Part shown: piece after piece, positions 1 to 8,559 of the stretch | How the letters are laid out: each line of letters starts with the position of its first letter | Numbering within the stretch: the first letter of the stretch is position 1 | Assembly: GCA_017628205.1 (NCBI GenBank) | Contig: JAGBZO010000045.1 | Location: 151,883 to 215,882 of the forward strand | Source of the DNA: Duodenibacillus sp. | GTDB lineage: Bacteria; Pseudomonadota; Gammaproteobacteria; Burkholderiales; Burkholderiaceae_F | Direction: 5' to 3' | Length of the DNA: 64,000 nt | Translations under genes and position numbers: made by a program | Notes under the pieces: model-generated | Told to the model about the DNA's origin: nothing | Databases searched by the model: none | Seen by the model: the letters and a program-made list of their open reading frames with translations, nothing else

Positions 1-1
1 G

Positions 2-106
2 TGGCACGAGTTGCAACTCTTGGCAACGGGGTGCCGATTTGACGATTTCGAACAGTTGGTAAATATCGCCACGATTAACGGCCGCAAGGTTTTGGGGATT
101 GCATAA
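2..106 (+). CDS. C-terminal end of an amidohydrolase-like protein (partial)
   Basis: The window opens inside a reading frame that gives 34 residues and stops at a TAA two bases before the pyrE start codon. The visible end contains HELQLLATGCRFDDFEQLV followed by NIATINGRKVLGI. This resembles the last helices of metal-dependent amidohydrolases (chlorohydrolase/deaminase type), where an 'AT-NGA--LG' segment is common. The catalytic part lies outside the window, so the substrate cannot be stated. It is very close to pyrE and in the same direction, so co-transcription is likely. The family assignment rests on one short motif and is tentative. Confidence 0.4.
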   Translation, partial: WHELQLLATGCRFDDFEQLVNIATINGRKVLGIA

Positions 107-107
107 G

Positions 108-803
108 ATGACGCAGAAATTTAAACCGAGTTACACCAGCAGCATTGCTGAAGACATCATGGCGGAACGCCTCATCAATGCGCAGGCCGTTGAATTTTTG
201 TCCGAAGCTCCCATGCGTTTGAAGTCGGGGTTGATTTCTCCCGTTTACGTTGACAACCGCAAGCTGTTTTCTCACCCCGAAGCATGGACGGACATCATTG
301 AAACGATGGCCAGCCGTGTTGAAGAATTCGATCTGAAGTTCGATATGGTGGCCGGTGTCGAAGCGGCCGGTTCCATGCACGCGGCTGCGTTGGCCTATCG
401 TTTGCAGGTTCCCGCGCTCATGGTTCGTCAAAAGGCCAAGACGTACGGCAATCGTTCCCGTATCGAAGGCGCCTCCGTCAAGGGTAAGAACATTCTGCTG
501 TTGGAAGATCACATCTCCACGGGGTTGTCTTGCTTGGACGCCATTCGCGCCTTGCGTGACGAAGGGGCCGAAGTGACGCAAGTCATGTCCATCACGAACT
601 ATTCGATTCCGGAAACGAATCGCTTGTTTGCTGAACAAGGTATCGAAACCTTTGACGTGATTGCCTTCGAGAAGGTGGTTTTGAAGGCCCGCAAGATGGA
701 AGTCATTACCGAAGAGCAGAAGAATTTGGTAATGGAATGGCTCAAGACTCCGTGGACCTGGGCGGCCATGCACGGCGTCATCGCCAAGGCAATGGAAAAC
801 TAA
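108..803 (+). CDS. pyrE: Orotate phosphoribosyltransferase
   Basis: This enzyme converts orotate and PRPP to orotidine monophosphate, the fifth step of de novo pyrimidine synthesis, in the cytosol. The 231-residue protein carries the type I phosphoribosyltransferase PRPP loop at about residues 130-141 (LLLEDHISTG), with the adjacent acidic pair E133-D134. The ATG at 108 is preferred over the in-frame TTG at 99 because it directly follows the upstream stop and gives the usual N-terminal length. A strong terminator follows at 849. The pyrD homologue of the same pathway lies at 60.5 kb in this window and has unusual residues, so pyrE's partner enzyme deserves attention. Confidence 0.95.
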   Translation: MTQKFKPSYTSSIAEDIMAERLINAQAVEFLSEAPMRLKSGLISPVYVDNRKLFSHPEAWTDIIETMASRVEEFDLKFDMVAGVEAAGSMHAAALAYRLQVPALMVRQKAKTYGNRSRIEGASVKGKNILLLEDHISTGLSCLDAIRALRDEGAEVTQVMSITNYSIPETNRLFAEQGIETFDVIAFEKVVLKARKMEVITEEQKNLVMEWLKTPWTWAAMHGVIAKAMEN

Positions 804-848
804 GTCATCTGATTTAGGTACTTCATTGTAGCCCGTTTGTTGTGGCTC

Positions 849-890
849 ATCCCCGAAAAGCTTTTTTGCAATTCGGGGATTTTTTTTGCG
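849..890 (+). terminator. Intrinsic terminator after pyrE
   Basis: The inverted repeat ATCCCCGAA (849-857) / TTCGGGGAT (872-880) is followed by a run of T (880-887). It ends the pyrE transcript. From here to 996 I see only AT-rich DNA that probably holds the promoter of the next gene. Confidence 0.85.
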
Positions 891-996
891 TAAATATAGA
901 ATTTCGCTAGGACATTTACGAACAAATCAATTTATGATGCAAATATCCTTGTGCCAAAGTCAATTGGTATTGGTCAACTTTTTTAGGTGGTAGACA

Positions 997-1797
997 ATGA
1001 AAACAATTGCAGTTATTGGTTGTGGTGCCTTAAGTCACGTATTTGCTCAGAATTTGCCGCGTCTTATGCCTGAGGATTACTTGATCACGGGTGTCATGTC
1101 GCGTACGCCGGCTCGTACGCAGGAATTTGCCGATCTGTTGGGGTGCGGCGCTCACAACGACATTCGCTCGTTATTGGCCTCCCGTCCCGACTTTGTCGTG
1201 GAGTTTGCCGGCGTGGATGCCGTCCGTCAGTATGCGGAAGAGATCTTGTCTGCCGGTACCAACCTTGTTGTCGCTTCCGTCGGTGCTTTTGCCGACGAAG
1301 ACTTCAAGAAGAAAATCATGGCGGTGGCTCGTCAGACGCGCACCAAGGTGTACATCCCGAGCGGCGCGATCGGCGGTTTTGACTTGATGAAGACGTTTGC
1401 TTTGATGGGTAACGCCGAAGTGACCATCGATGATTATTTGTCTTCCGACGCTTTGTCGGGGGCGCCTTTCCTGAAGGATCGCAACATCGCTATCGACCAG
1501 CCTGGCGTTGTTTTCAGCGGCACTCCGAGCGAAGCTATCGAAGGCTTCCCCAAGAATGTGAACGTTGCCGTTGCAACCGCCATGGCTACGGCTTCTCCCA
1601 ACGCCAAGATCAACATTCACTGTGTTCCCGAGACCGATGAAACGACGCATCGCATCACGTTGAAGAACAACTTGATGCATGCCGAGTTGAATATTTCGTC
1701 TCGCCCCGATCCTGAAAATCCTCGCTCCAGCGTTTCCGCTGCGTGGAACGTTCTGACCCTGTTCAAGACGCTGGCTTCGCCGATGGTCTACTTCTAA
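997..1797 (+). CDS. nadX: L-aspartate dehydrogenase
   Basis: This 266-residue NAD(P)-dependent enzyme oxidises L-aspartate to iminoaspartate, which can feed quinolinate and NAD synthesis in place of aspartate oxidase NadB. The N-terminal Rossmann nucleotide-binding loop GCGALS is at residues 8-13. The family segment PSGAIGGFD lies near residues 124-132 and forms the start of the C-terminal catalytic (DUF108-type) domain. A good ribosome site (AGGTGG) precedes the ATG. The gene stands alone between two terminators, and no nadA or nadC is next to it, so a role in NAD synthesis rather than aspartate catabolism is an inference. Confidence 0.88.
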   Translation: MKTIAVIGCGALSHVFAQNLPRLMPEDYLITGVMSRTPARTQEFADLLGCGAHNDIRSLLASRPDFVVEFAGVDAVRQYAEEILSAGTNLVVASVGAFADEDFKKKIMAVARQTRTKVYIPSGAIGGFDLMKTFALMGNAEVTIDDYLSSDALSGAPFLKDRNIAIDQPGVVFSGTPSEAIEGFPKNVNVAVATAMATASPNAKINIHCVPETDETTHRITLKNNLMHAELNISSRPDPENPRSSVSAAWNVLTLFKTLASPMVYF

Positions 1798-1824
1798 GAG
1801 TCACACGGATTCGGACTTGTTTGA

Positions 1825-1870
1825 GCCGTATCGTTTCCGTTTAAGAGGAAATGATACGGCTTTCTTTTTT
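1825..1870 (+). terminator. Intrinsic terminator after aspartate dehydrogenase gene
   Basis: A 14-bp inverted repeat with one mismatch (1825-1838 / 1847-1860) encloses a short loop and is followed by TTTCTTTTTT. It lies between the converging nadX and gph genes. The T-run is on the plus strand only. Confidence 0.85.
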
Positions 1871-1879
1871 GGGTCGAGA

Positions 1880-2542
1880 TTAGGTTGAGGAAATGATGGA
1901 GAGGATGTCGAGAGGATGCCGCGCAATCCAATCGGCGTTCCAGGAGAAGGGGGCATGTTTGCTTCCGACGTACCCCCAGGCGGCGGCAACGGTTCGGCAA
2001 GAGGCTGCACGGCCGGCTTCGATGTCGCGTCGATCGTCCCCGACATAGAGCGTTGTTTCGGGATTGGCTCCCAGTTCCCGCAAGGCCAAGAAAATGGGAT
2101 CGGGGGACGGCTTGGGATGAGGGGTCGAGTCGCCGCCGATCAGACAACCCGGACGCAGGTCGTTGGCTTCGCACAGCAGACGAGCCAAATGCGAGTGCTT
2201 GTTTGTCACGACGCCCCAATCAATGGAACGTTCTTCCAGATGATGCAACAACGCAGAGATGCCTTCAAAAGGACCGCAACCCTCATTGATATGCGTCTCG
2301 TAGTAAGAGAGCAAAGACGATTTCCTCTGTTCAAAAGAACGGGCGTCGGTAGGCAAGCGCAGGCCGCTCCACAAGAGGCCTCGGACGCCGTGACTGCAGA
2401 CGTCTCGCATGGCGAGGAAAGGCAGTTCCGGCAGATGTATTTCGCGTCTTACGGCATTGGCGGCGGCAACGAGAGCCGGAGCGCTGTCAATCAGCGTTCC
2501 GTCCAAATCGAATAAAACGGTACGAATGGTCGAACTGGTCAT
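1880..2542 (-). CDS. gph: HAD-family phosphatase, phosphoglycolate phosphatase-like
   Basis: This is a 220-residue haloacid dehalogenase hydrolase. Motif I FDLDGTLID (residues 11-19) supplies the nucleophilic and acid/base aspartates. Motif II is in WGVVTNK, motif III is the lysine in HPKPSPD, and motif IV is the YVGDDRRDI segment. A helical cap between motifs I and II marks subfamily IA. The best match by layout is phosphoglycolate phosphatase, which removes 2-phosphoglycolate made during DNA repair. HAD substrates cannot be fixed from sequence alone, so other small phosphate esters are possible. It is read away from the Pit transporter's 3' end and separated from it by a terminator. Confidence 0.8.
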   Translation of the reverse strand: MTSSTIRTVLFDLDGTLIDSAPALVAAANAVRREIHLPELPFLAMRDVCSHGVRGLLWSGLRLPTDARSFEQRKSSLLSYYETHINEGCGPFEGISALLHHLEERSIDWGVVTNKHSHLARLLCEANDLRPGCLIGGDSTPHPKPSPDPIFLALRELGANPETTLYVGDDRRDIEAGRAASCRTVAAAWGYVGSKHAPFSWNADWIARHPLDILSIISST

Positions 2543-2549
2543 GAACGAG

Positions 2550-2589
2550 CGAAAAGAAAAAAGAAGGCCTCATCGCGAGACGAGGCCTT
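2550..2589 (-). terminator. Intrinsic terminator after the Pit transporter gene
   Basis: Arms AAGGCCTC (2564-2571) / GAGGCCTT (2582-2589) are followed on the minus strand by a T-rich tail (complement of 2551-2563). It lies just past the transporter stop and before gph. Confidence 0.85.
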
Positions 2590-2600
2590 AAGTTTAGTCG

Positions 2601-4955
2601 TTAGTTTTGACGATCGTGTTTGGTCAAATGCAATACATGCAAAATACGATCTGACAAATGTACGGATGCGGGGCTATCCTCCAAGCTGGAGCCGTCATGC
2701 GGTTGCGATGTATCGCTTTGCGTGTCCATTTGGGCCTTCTTGTCGCACAACTCGTTCAGTTCTTGTTGCATGACGGAAACGATGGTATAGCGCGAGACGA
2801 TCTCACGTCCCAATTGCAAGAAAGACAGATACAGTTCGCAGCCGCGCATGGAAATATCTTCGGAAGAAATCGAACGCAACAAGTCGTTTTGCATCCGTTC
2901 GATTGAAGAAATGATTTCATGCGTGCTCAGCATCAAAGTTTCAAGCGCGTGACGTCCCTCCGCACCGCGCGTCAACTTTTGCAAATCTTGCGACAGACGA
3001 AGAAGGTTGAGCTTGAGTTCGCCGTGGAAAACGCGATGACGATTGGCGATGTGTTCTTTCGTGGTTGTGGACAAGCGCTGGAGTTCACGACATACTTCGC
3101 GCATGTTGGAGAATGCGCGGTAGTACATGTAGCGAGCGTCACGATCGAGTTTCGGGTCGTTTTCACTGTCCTGCTCCAGCGTGTAATACACTCGACGGCC
3201 TTGACTGAGTTGCTCGAACAAAGCGGACGATTCGACTTTCAAACGGCGCAAAGAGCTTTCGTTGTCATTCAAGAAAGCGCTGATCGTTTCGCTGAACAAT
3301 TCGACCGTTCGCGTTAAGTTCGGACCAACGACGGTATTGATCGCATCGCGCACGGCGATGCAATCGCGGCCTTTGAGGAGAGAGTCGGATTGAACTTCTT
3401 CCGATTTGTTGATGAAGTTCGAACGAATCAACAACGTCACGACCAGGATCATCAAAGCGACGGCCATCAAATTGCCGCCGAGATTGATCAACGTGCAAAC
3501 CAAGCCGCCCATTGCGCAGGCTGCGAAGGCGGTCAAGAACCAGCCGCTGATGACGGTTAAAACGCCGGAAATGCGGTAAACGGCGCTTTCTCGGTCCCAT
3601 GCGCCGTCAGCGAAACTCGAGCCCATGGCCACCATGAAGGTGACGTACGTCGTGGACAAAGGCAACTTCAAAGAGGTGGCGGTGGCAATCAAGATGGAAC
3701 TCAGAACCAAGTTGATTGAGGCGCGAACATAGTCAAAGGGCAGGGCGACTTCGCCGCGCTGAAGCTTGCGAGGTTTGAAGCGCGAGTCGATGCCGGAACG
3801 AATGCCCGAGGGAATGATTTGATTGATGATCGTGCCGAGCGTCATGGACGAACGCACGATCATGCGACCGGGTAAAGACGAACCGAATTGTTCTTGTTCC
3901 CCGGCCTGGCTCGAAGAGAGGTTCAGGGAGGTCTTCAAAACGCGGTGCGCTTTTTTACTGCACCACAAGGTCAAAACCATGACGAGACCGGCCAACAACA
4001 GGTACAAAGTCGGGGCCTTGGAAGCTTCAAGCAGGCTGTTCATCATATAGGTGTCGCCGTTGACGCCGCCGTTGGCGGTAAAGTCGACAACGCTGTCCAA
4101 AGCGGCCAAGGGAACGCCGACGAAGTTGACCAAATCGTTACCTGCAAAGGCAAATGCCAAAGAGAACGTGCCGCTCAAAATAATGATGCGGAATACGTTG
4201 AGCTGGACAAGCCAGATCAAGATTTGGAATACGATCGACAACCCGATGAACAAAGACAACAAGATCGTCATCGTATTGGCATTGATCCAGTCGATCCATT
4301 CGGGACGCATGAAGCTCGAACCTTTGGCCCCCTTCATGATCAGGAAGTAGAAAATGGACGTGATGGCAAAGCCGCCATAGATGCCGCCGATGCGGCGGTA
4401 CATGGCTTCGAAATGGAACGTGAAGATAATGCGCGCCAGATACTGCACGATGGCGCCCGCAATGAAGGCGATGACGACCGATACCAAAATGCCAGAGATG
4501 ATGGTCAGCGCTTTGCTGCTGTTAATGAACGTGGCCACCTCGACGAGACTGGCGCCGGCAGACGTCAGCTTGTAAATGGCGGCGGCCAGGGACGTACCGA
4601 GAAGTTCGAAAATGATGGATACCGTCGTGGAAGTCGGCAGTCCGAGCGAGTTGAACGTATCGAGAAGAAACACTTCACTGATCATGACTGCCAGGAAAAT
4701 AACCATGATCTCGTTGAAGGTGAACATTTGAGGATGGAAAACACCCGAGCGCGCCACTTCCATCATGCCGGACGAGAAGGTTGCGCCTAGCAACACGCCG
4801 AAACTGGCGACCCACATGGTCGTACGGAAGGATGCGATACGGCAACCGATGGCTGAGTTCAGGAAGTTGACCGCGTCATTGCTGACGCCGACAAACAAGT
4901 CGAAGCAAGCCAGAATGATCAGAAAGCCAAGAATGACAAAATAAAACTGTTCCAT
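2601..4955 (-). CDS. Pit-family inorganic phosphate transporter with PhoU-like C-terminal region
   Basis: This 784-residue inner-membrane protein belongs to the Pit/PiT proton- or cation-coupled phosphate symporters. The two pseudo-symmetric signature segments are visible as SNDAVNFLN near residue 25 and AGNDLVNFVG near residue 270. The hydrophobic helices run to about residue 515. The last ~230 residues are charged, helical and soluble-looking, like the PhoU-type domains attached to or encoded beside Pit carriers, so transport may be sensed or gated from the cytosol. Ordinary bacterial Pit proteins are near 500 residues, so the extra length is this tail. It is a single-gene unit with its own terminator. 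The substrate is inferred from the family. Confidence 0.85.
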   Translation of the reverse strand: MEQFYFVILGFLIILACFDLFVGVSNDAVNFLNSAIGCRIASFRTTMWVASFGVLLGATFSSGMMEVARSGVFHPQMFTFNEIMVIFLAVMISEVFLLDTFNSLGLPTSTTVSIIFELLGTSLAAAIYKLTSAGASLVEVATFINSSKALTIISGILVSVVIAFIAGAIVQYLARIIFTFHFEAMYRRIGGIYGGFAITSIFYFLIMKGAKGSSFMRPEWIDWINANTMTILLSLFIGLSIVFQILIWLVQLNVFRIIILSGTFSLAFAFAGNDLVNFVGVPLAALDSVVDFTANGGVNGDTYMMNSLLEASKAPTLYLLLAGLVMVLTLWCSKKAHRVLKTSLNLSSSQAGEQEQFGSSLPGRMIVRSSMTLGTIINQIIPSGIRSGIDSRFKPRKLQRGEVALPFDYVRASINLVLSSILIATATSLKLPLSTTYVTFMVAMGSSFADGAWDRESAVYRISGVLTVISGWFLTAFAACAMGGLVCTLINLGGNLMAVALMILVVTLLIRSNFINKSEEVQSDSLLKGRDCIAVRDAINTVVGPNLTRTVELFSETISAFLNDNESSLRRLKVESSALFEQLSQGRRVYYTLEQDSENDPKLDRDARYMYYRAFSNMREVCRELQRLSTTTKEHIANRHRVFHGELKLNLLRLSQDLQKLTRGAEGRHALETLMLSTHEIISSIERMQNDLLRSISSEDISMRGCELYLSFLQLGREIVSRYTIVSVMQQELNELCDKKAQMDTQSDTSQPHDGSSLEDSPASVHLSDRILHVLHLTKHDRQN

Positions 4956-5058
4956 AGAATGTAAGCGCAGAAGACTTGTTTGTGCGAATCGAGTTTGCCA
5001 GGTGATTGTTTACACACTTGTCTACGATAAATTGTATAGAAACCTTCGCGCAACACAT

Positions 5059-5095
5059 AAAAGATCACCCGTCTTTTGAGGACGGGTGATCTTTT
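5059..5095 (-). terminator. Intrinsic terminator after yhbY
   Basis: A perfect 15-bp inverted repeat (5059-5073 / 5081-5095) has A-rich and T-rich outer ends, so it can work in both directions. Only yhbY (minus strand) reads into it. Confidence 0.9.
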
Positions 5096-5106
5096 GTTGA
5101 AACAGA

Positions 5107-5601
5107 TTAGGCAAGAGCGGCCTTTTTGGTCAGGCGCTTGTGTTTCGGGCGGGCTTTGATAACGATTTTTTTACCCTTTTTGTCAACGGCGGGTTTGGCG
5201 GGAGCCTTCTTGGTTTTTGCCTTGGGATCGACGGGCTTGCGGGCGCCGCGAGCGCCGGGATCGGCCTTTGCGCCCAAAACCAGTTTCTGAGTCGCTGCCT
5301 TGGCGGTTGCTTCTGCGGCGTCATCTTCCTGAGGACGGTAGAAAACGAGCATTTTGCCGATCATTTGAATGCGTGCGGCATTCAACTTTTCGGCAACGGT
5401 GTGATAAATTTCCATCCGTTCTTCACGATCATCGGAAGGTACGTGTACTTTGATCAGGCCGTGGTGCTTCAATGCACGGTCGATTTCCTTGATAACGGCG
5501 TCGGTAAAGCCCTGTGCGCCGAGTAAAACCATCGGAGCGAGGTGGTGGGCCTGGGCGCGCAACGTCAAGCGTTCATTGCGTTCGAGAATGAGTTCTGCCA
5601 T
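5107..5601 (-). CDS. yhbY: YhbY-type RNA-binding ribosome assembly factor with basic tail
   Basis: Residues 1-97 form a CRS1/YhbY (CRM) RNA-binding domain, with the characteristic loop LGAQGFTDAV and the helix EIDRALKHHGLIKV. E. coli YhbY binds the large ribosomal subunit precursor. The protein here is 164 residues against about 97 for the E. coli protein. The extra ~65 residues are rich in Ala, Lys and Pro and end in many lysines. The gene is divergent from rlmE, another 50S maturation factor, with only 59 bp between their start codons, a layout conserved in proteobacteria. That suggests shared control of two 50S assembly proteins. Confidence 0.9.
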   Translation of the reverse strand: MAELILERNERLTLRAQAHHLAPMVLLGAQGFTDAVIKEIDRALKHHGLIKVHVPSDDREERMEIYHTVAEKLNAARIQMIGKMLVFYRPQEDDAAEATAKAATQKLVLGAKADPGARGARKPVDPKAKTKKAPAKPAVDKKGKKIVIKARPKHKRLTKKAALA

Positions 5602-5660
5602 ATTGTTTCTAATGTGGTCGTGTTTGAAAAATAAGTCAACGTATCGGTATTGTAGCGGTT

Positions 5661-6311
5661 ATGCCTAAGTCCTTGAAAAAATTACGTTCTAATCGCGCTT
5701 GGATTGAGCGCCATATCAACGATCCCTTTGTGAAAAAAAGCCGTGCAGAAGGCTATCGCGCCCGTTCGGTATATAAGTTGACCGAGCTCGATGACAAAGA
5801 AAAATTGTTCAAGCCGGGGATGACGGTTGTCGACTTGGGCAGCGCTCCCGGAAGTTGGACGCAGATTGTACGTGAGAGACTGAGCGATAGCGAAGGCAAT
5901 TTGAACGGACGCATCATCGCCATGGACATTTTGCCCATGGATCCTATTGACGGAGCGATCTTTTTGCAGGGCGATTTCCGTGAACAGGAAGTCGCCGACA
6001 AGTTGGCCGAAATTTTGGATGGCGATAAAGTCGACGTCGTCGTCAGCGACATGGCTCCCAACTTGTCCGGGGTCGCGATGGTGGATGCGGGCGCCAGCAT
6101 TCTGCTCAACGAATTGGCTTTGGAATTTGCCATCGAACATCTCAAGCCGACGGGCGTGTTGGTGACCAAGGTATTCCAAGGATCGGGATACTCGCAGTTC
6201 ATCGAGGCTTGCAAAAAGCATTTCAAGTCGGTCGCGCAACGCAAGCCCGAGGCCAGTCGCGGCAGCAGTGCCGAAATGTACGTCGTCGCGCGCAACCTCA
6301 AAAAGCAATAA
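5661..6311 (+). CDS. rlmE: 23S rRNA (uridine-2552-2'-O)-methyltransferase
   Basis: RlmE (FtsJ/RrmJ) methylates the ribose of U2552 in the 23S A-loop late in 50S assembly, using S-adenosylmethionine. The 216-residue protein has the SAM-binding motif VVDLGSAPGSW near residues 54-64, the SDMAPNLSG segment holding the catalytic aspartate, and a lysine in LVTKVFQGSG. The ATG at 5661 gives the expected family length. It is followed by ftsH after a 164-bp gap that contains stem-loops rather than a plain terminator, so limited read-through into ftsH is plausible. Confidence 0.95.
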   Translation: MPKSLKKLRSNRAWIERHINDPFVKKSRAEGYRARSVYKLTELDDKEKLFKPGMTVVDLGSAPGSWTQIVRERLSDSEGNLNGRIIAMDILPMDPIDGAIFLQGDFREQEVADKLAEILDGDKVDVVVSDMAPNLSGVAMVDAGASILLNELALEFAIEHLKPTGVLVTKVFQGSGYSQFIEACKKHFKSVAQRKPEASRGSSAEMYVVARNLKKQ

Positions 6312-6320
6312 CGGTTGGAT

Positions 6321-6435
6321 ACACAATCGGATTGTGTAGTGCACCAAAAGTGCAACCAATTCGTATAAATTTAGCCTGACCTCGGTGCCGACACGCATTC
6401 CAGGGCTGACGCTCCGGAAGCGTTTACGTGTCGGC
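6321..6435 (+). promoter_or_regulatory. Structured 5' leader of ftsH
   Basis: Three inverted repeats lie in the gap before ftsH. ACACAATC/GATTGTGT spans about 6321-6337. A long outer stem GCCGACACG (6387-6395) / CGTGTCGGC (6427-6435) encloses an inner hairpin ACGCT (6409-6413) / AGCGT (6419-6423). None is followed by a T-run, so they are not intrinsic terminators. TATAAA at 6364-6369 could be a -10 box, but no good -35 is visible. A role in ftsH expression is inference. Confidence 0.45.
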
Positions 6436-6475
6436 TCAAAACAGAACGATTCGCAGCGTATAAGAGAGAAGAATT

Positions 6476-8473
6476 TTGAATAATAAGATGATCAGCCGAA
6501 TTGCGGTCTGGGCCTTGATCGCGTTCGTGTTATTTACGGTTTTCAGACAGTTTAGTGGATCGCGCGAAGCGGACCTTCAGCAGGACCAAATCAGTTACAC
6601 GCAATTTATGACCGATGCCAAAGCCGGCAAGGTTCGTCGCGTGGACGTGCAGGGGCGTCAGTTGACCGTGACGCCGACGGAAGGGGCCAAGTATCAGATC
6701 ACCAGTCCCGGCGATTTGTGGATGGTGGATGATCTGCGCAAGAACGGCGTTCAGGTTTTCGGCAAGGCCGAAGAGGGACCCTCGTTCCTTGAAACCATCT
6801 TTGTCAGCTGGTTCCCGATGATCCTTTTGATCGGCGTGTGGATTTTCTTCATGCGTCAGATGCAAGGCGGCGGCAAGGGAGGCGCGTTCTCGTTTGGTAA
6901 AAGTAAGGCTCGCATGCTTGACGATACGAGCAACAAAGTGCGCTTTGCCGACGTGGCCGGTTGTGATGAAGCAAAGGAAGAAGTGCAGGAGGTCGTAGAT
7001 TTCTTGCGCGACCCTTCGCGCTTCCAACGCCTGGGCGGTCATATTCCCCGCGGTATTTTGTTGGTCGGCTCTCCGGGGACTGGTAAGACGCTGTTGGCCA
7101 AGGCGATTGCAGGGGAAGCCGGCGTGCCGTTCTTCTCGATTTCCGGTTCGGATTTCGTAGAAATGTTCGTCGGTGTCGGTGCGGCTCGCGTACGAGACAT
7201 GTTCGAAAACGCCAAGAAGAACTCTCCGTGCATCATTTTCATCGACGAAATCGATGCGGTCGGTCGCCAGCGCGGTGCCGGTCTGGGCGGCGGTAATGAC
7301 GAACGCGAACAAACGTTGAACCAGATGTTGGTTGAAATGGACGGCTTTGAAACCGGTAGCAACGTCATCGTGATCGCCGCGACCAACCGTCCCGACGTCT
7401 TGGATCCAGCCTTGATGCGTCCGGGGCGCTTTGACCGTCAGGTCGTCGTGCCGTTGCCCGACATTCGCGGTCGCGAGCATATCTTGAACGTCCACATGCG
7501 CAAGATTCCCGTCGGAACGGACGTCCGCCCCGACATCATCGCTCGAGGCACTCCGGGATTTTCCGGTGCCGATTTGGCGAACTTGGTCAATGAGGCCGCT
7601 TTGTTTGCGGCACGACGCAACGGTCGTGTCGTCGAAATGGGCGATTTTGAATTGGCCAAGGACAAGATCATGATGGGGGCTGAACGCCGTTCGATGGTCA
7701 TGACGGAAGACGAACGTCGCAATACGGCTTATCACGAGTCCGGTCACGCTTTGGTCGCCAAGTTGTTGCCTAAGTCCGATCCGGTTCACAAGGTCACCAT
7801 CATTCCCCGCGGTCGCGCTTTGGGCGTCACGATGCAGTTGCCTGAAGAAGATCGTTACGCTTACGACAGCCAGTACATGCTGACGCGTATCGCCATTCTT
7901 TTCGGCGGTCGCATTGCTGAAGAAGTGTTCATGAATCAGATGACAACCGGCGCGAGCAACGACTTTGAACGAGCCACGCAGATGGCCCGCGATATGGTGA
8001 CGCGCTACGGCATGACCAAGGCCATGGGCGTCATGGTCTACGCCGAAAACGAAGGCGAAGTGTTCTTGGGGCGTTCGGTCACCAAGACGACGCATATTTC
8101 CGAAAAGACGATGCAAGCCATTGATGCGGAAATCCGTCGCTTGCTGGAGGAACAATACAACTTGGCACGTCGTCTGATCGAAGAAAACCGCGACAAGATG
8201 GAAGCGATGGCTCAGGCGTTGCTCAAGTGGGAAACCATTGACGCCGACCAAATCGACGATATCATGGCGGGTCGCGAACCGCGTCCGCCCAAGGGAGCGG
8301 AGCAACCCGCTCGCGAGCCTCAGGAGCCGGTTGCTCAAGCGGCCGAGTCGCAGAGCGAGGAACGTACGGAGCCCGTGCAAGAAATGACGCAGGCTCCCGC
8401 CGAAGCGACTGAAAGCGTCGATCCGGCTCGCGAGGAAGAACCCCAGGTTCGGGACAACGACAAAAACAATTGA
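6476..8473 (+). CDS. ftsH: ATP-dependent zinc metalloprotease FtsH
   Basis: FtsH is a membrane-anchored hexameric AAA+ protease that degrades misfolded membrane proteins and regulatory proteins such as LpxC or heat-shock sigma factor in relatives. The 665 residues show transmembrane helices at about 8-25 and 106-126 around a periplasmic domain. Walker A is GSPGTGKT at 198-205 and the Walker B region is FIDEIDAVG. The second region of homology is [20 protein letters not shown], and the zinc site is HESGH at 420-424. The TTG at 6476 is preferred because it gives the MNN start typical of betaproteobacterial FtsH and lies about 6 bases after GAGAGAAG. The last ~60 residues are rich in Glu, Pro and Ala and probably disordered. 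Confidence 0.96.
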   Translation: MNNKMISRIAVWALIAFVLFTVFRQFSGSREADLQQDQISYTQFMTDAKAGKVRRVDVQGRQLTVTPTEGAKYQITSPGDLWMVDDLRKNGVQVFGKAEEGPSFLETIFVSWFPMILLIGVWIFFMRQMQGGGKGGAFSFGKSKARMLDDTSNKVRFADVAGCDEAKEEVQEVVDFLRDPSRFQRLGGHIPRGILLVGSPGTGKTLLAKAIAGEAGVPFFSISGSDFVEMFVGVGAARVRDMFENAKKNSPCIIFIDEIDAVGRQRGAGLGGGNDEREQTLNQMLVEMDGFETGSNVIVIAATNRPDVLDPALMRPGRFDRQVVVPLPDIRGREHILNVHMRKIPVGTDVRPDIIARGTPGFSGADLANLVNEAALFAARRNGRVVEMGDFELAKDKIMMGAERRSMVMTEDERRNTAYHESGHALVAKLLPKSDPVHKVTIIPRGRALGVTMQLPEEDRYAYDSQYMLTRIAILFGGRIAEEVFMNQMTTGASNDFERATQMARDMVTRYGMTKAMGVMVYAENEGEVFLGRSVTKTTHISEKTMQAIDAEIRRLLEEQYNLARRLIEENRDKMEAMAQALLKWETIDADQIDDIMAGREPRPPKGAEQPAREPQEPVAQAAESQSEERTEPVQEMTQAPAEATESVDPAREEEPQVRDNDKNN

Positions 8474-8502
8474 TCGACCGACGAAGTTCGATCGTAAACA
8501 AG

Positions 8503-8547
8503 GGCTGGAAATGGCGTCTGATGCGACTGTTTTCAGCCTTTTTTCTT
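8503..8547 (+). terminator. Intrinsic terminator between ftsH and folP
   Basis: GGCTGGAAA (8503-8511) pairs with TTTCAGCC (8531-8538) with one bulge, and T-rich DNA (8539-8546) follows. folP starts 13 bases later, so part of its expression may come from read-through. Confidence 0.7.
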
Positions 8548-8559
8548 TGAGGTAATCAA

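Noticed and set aside
6321-6337. ACACAATC/GATTGTGT as a terminator of rlmE
   Set aside because: There is no loop of useful size and no T-run after it.
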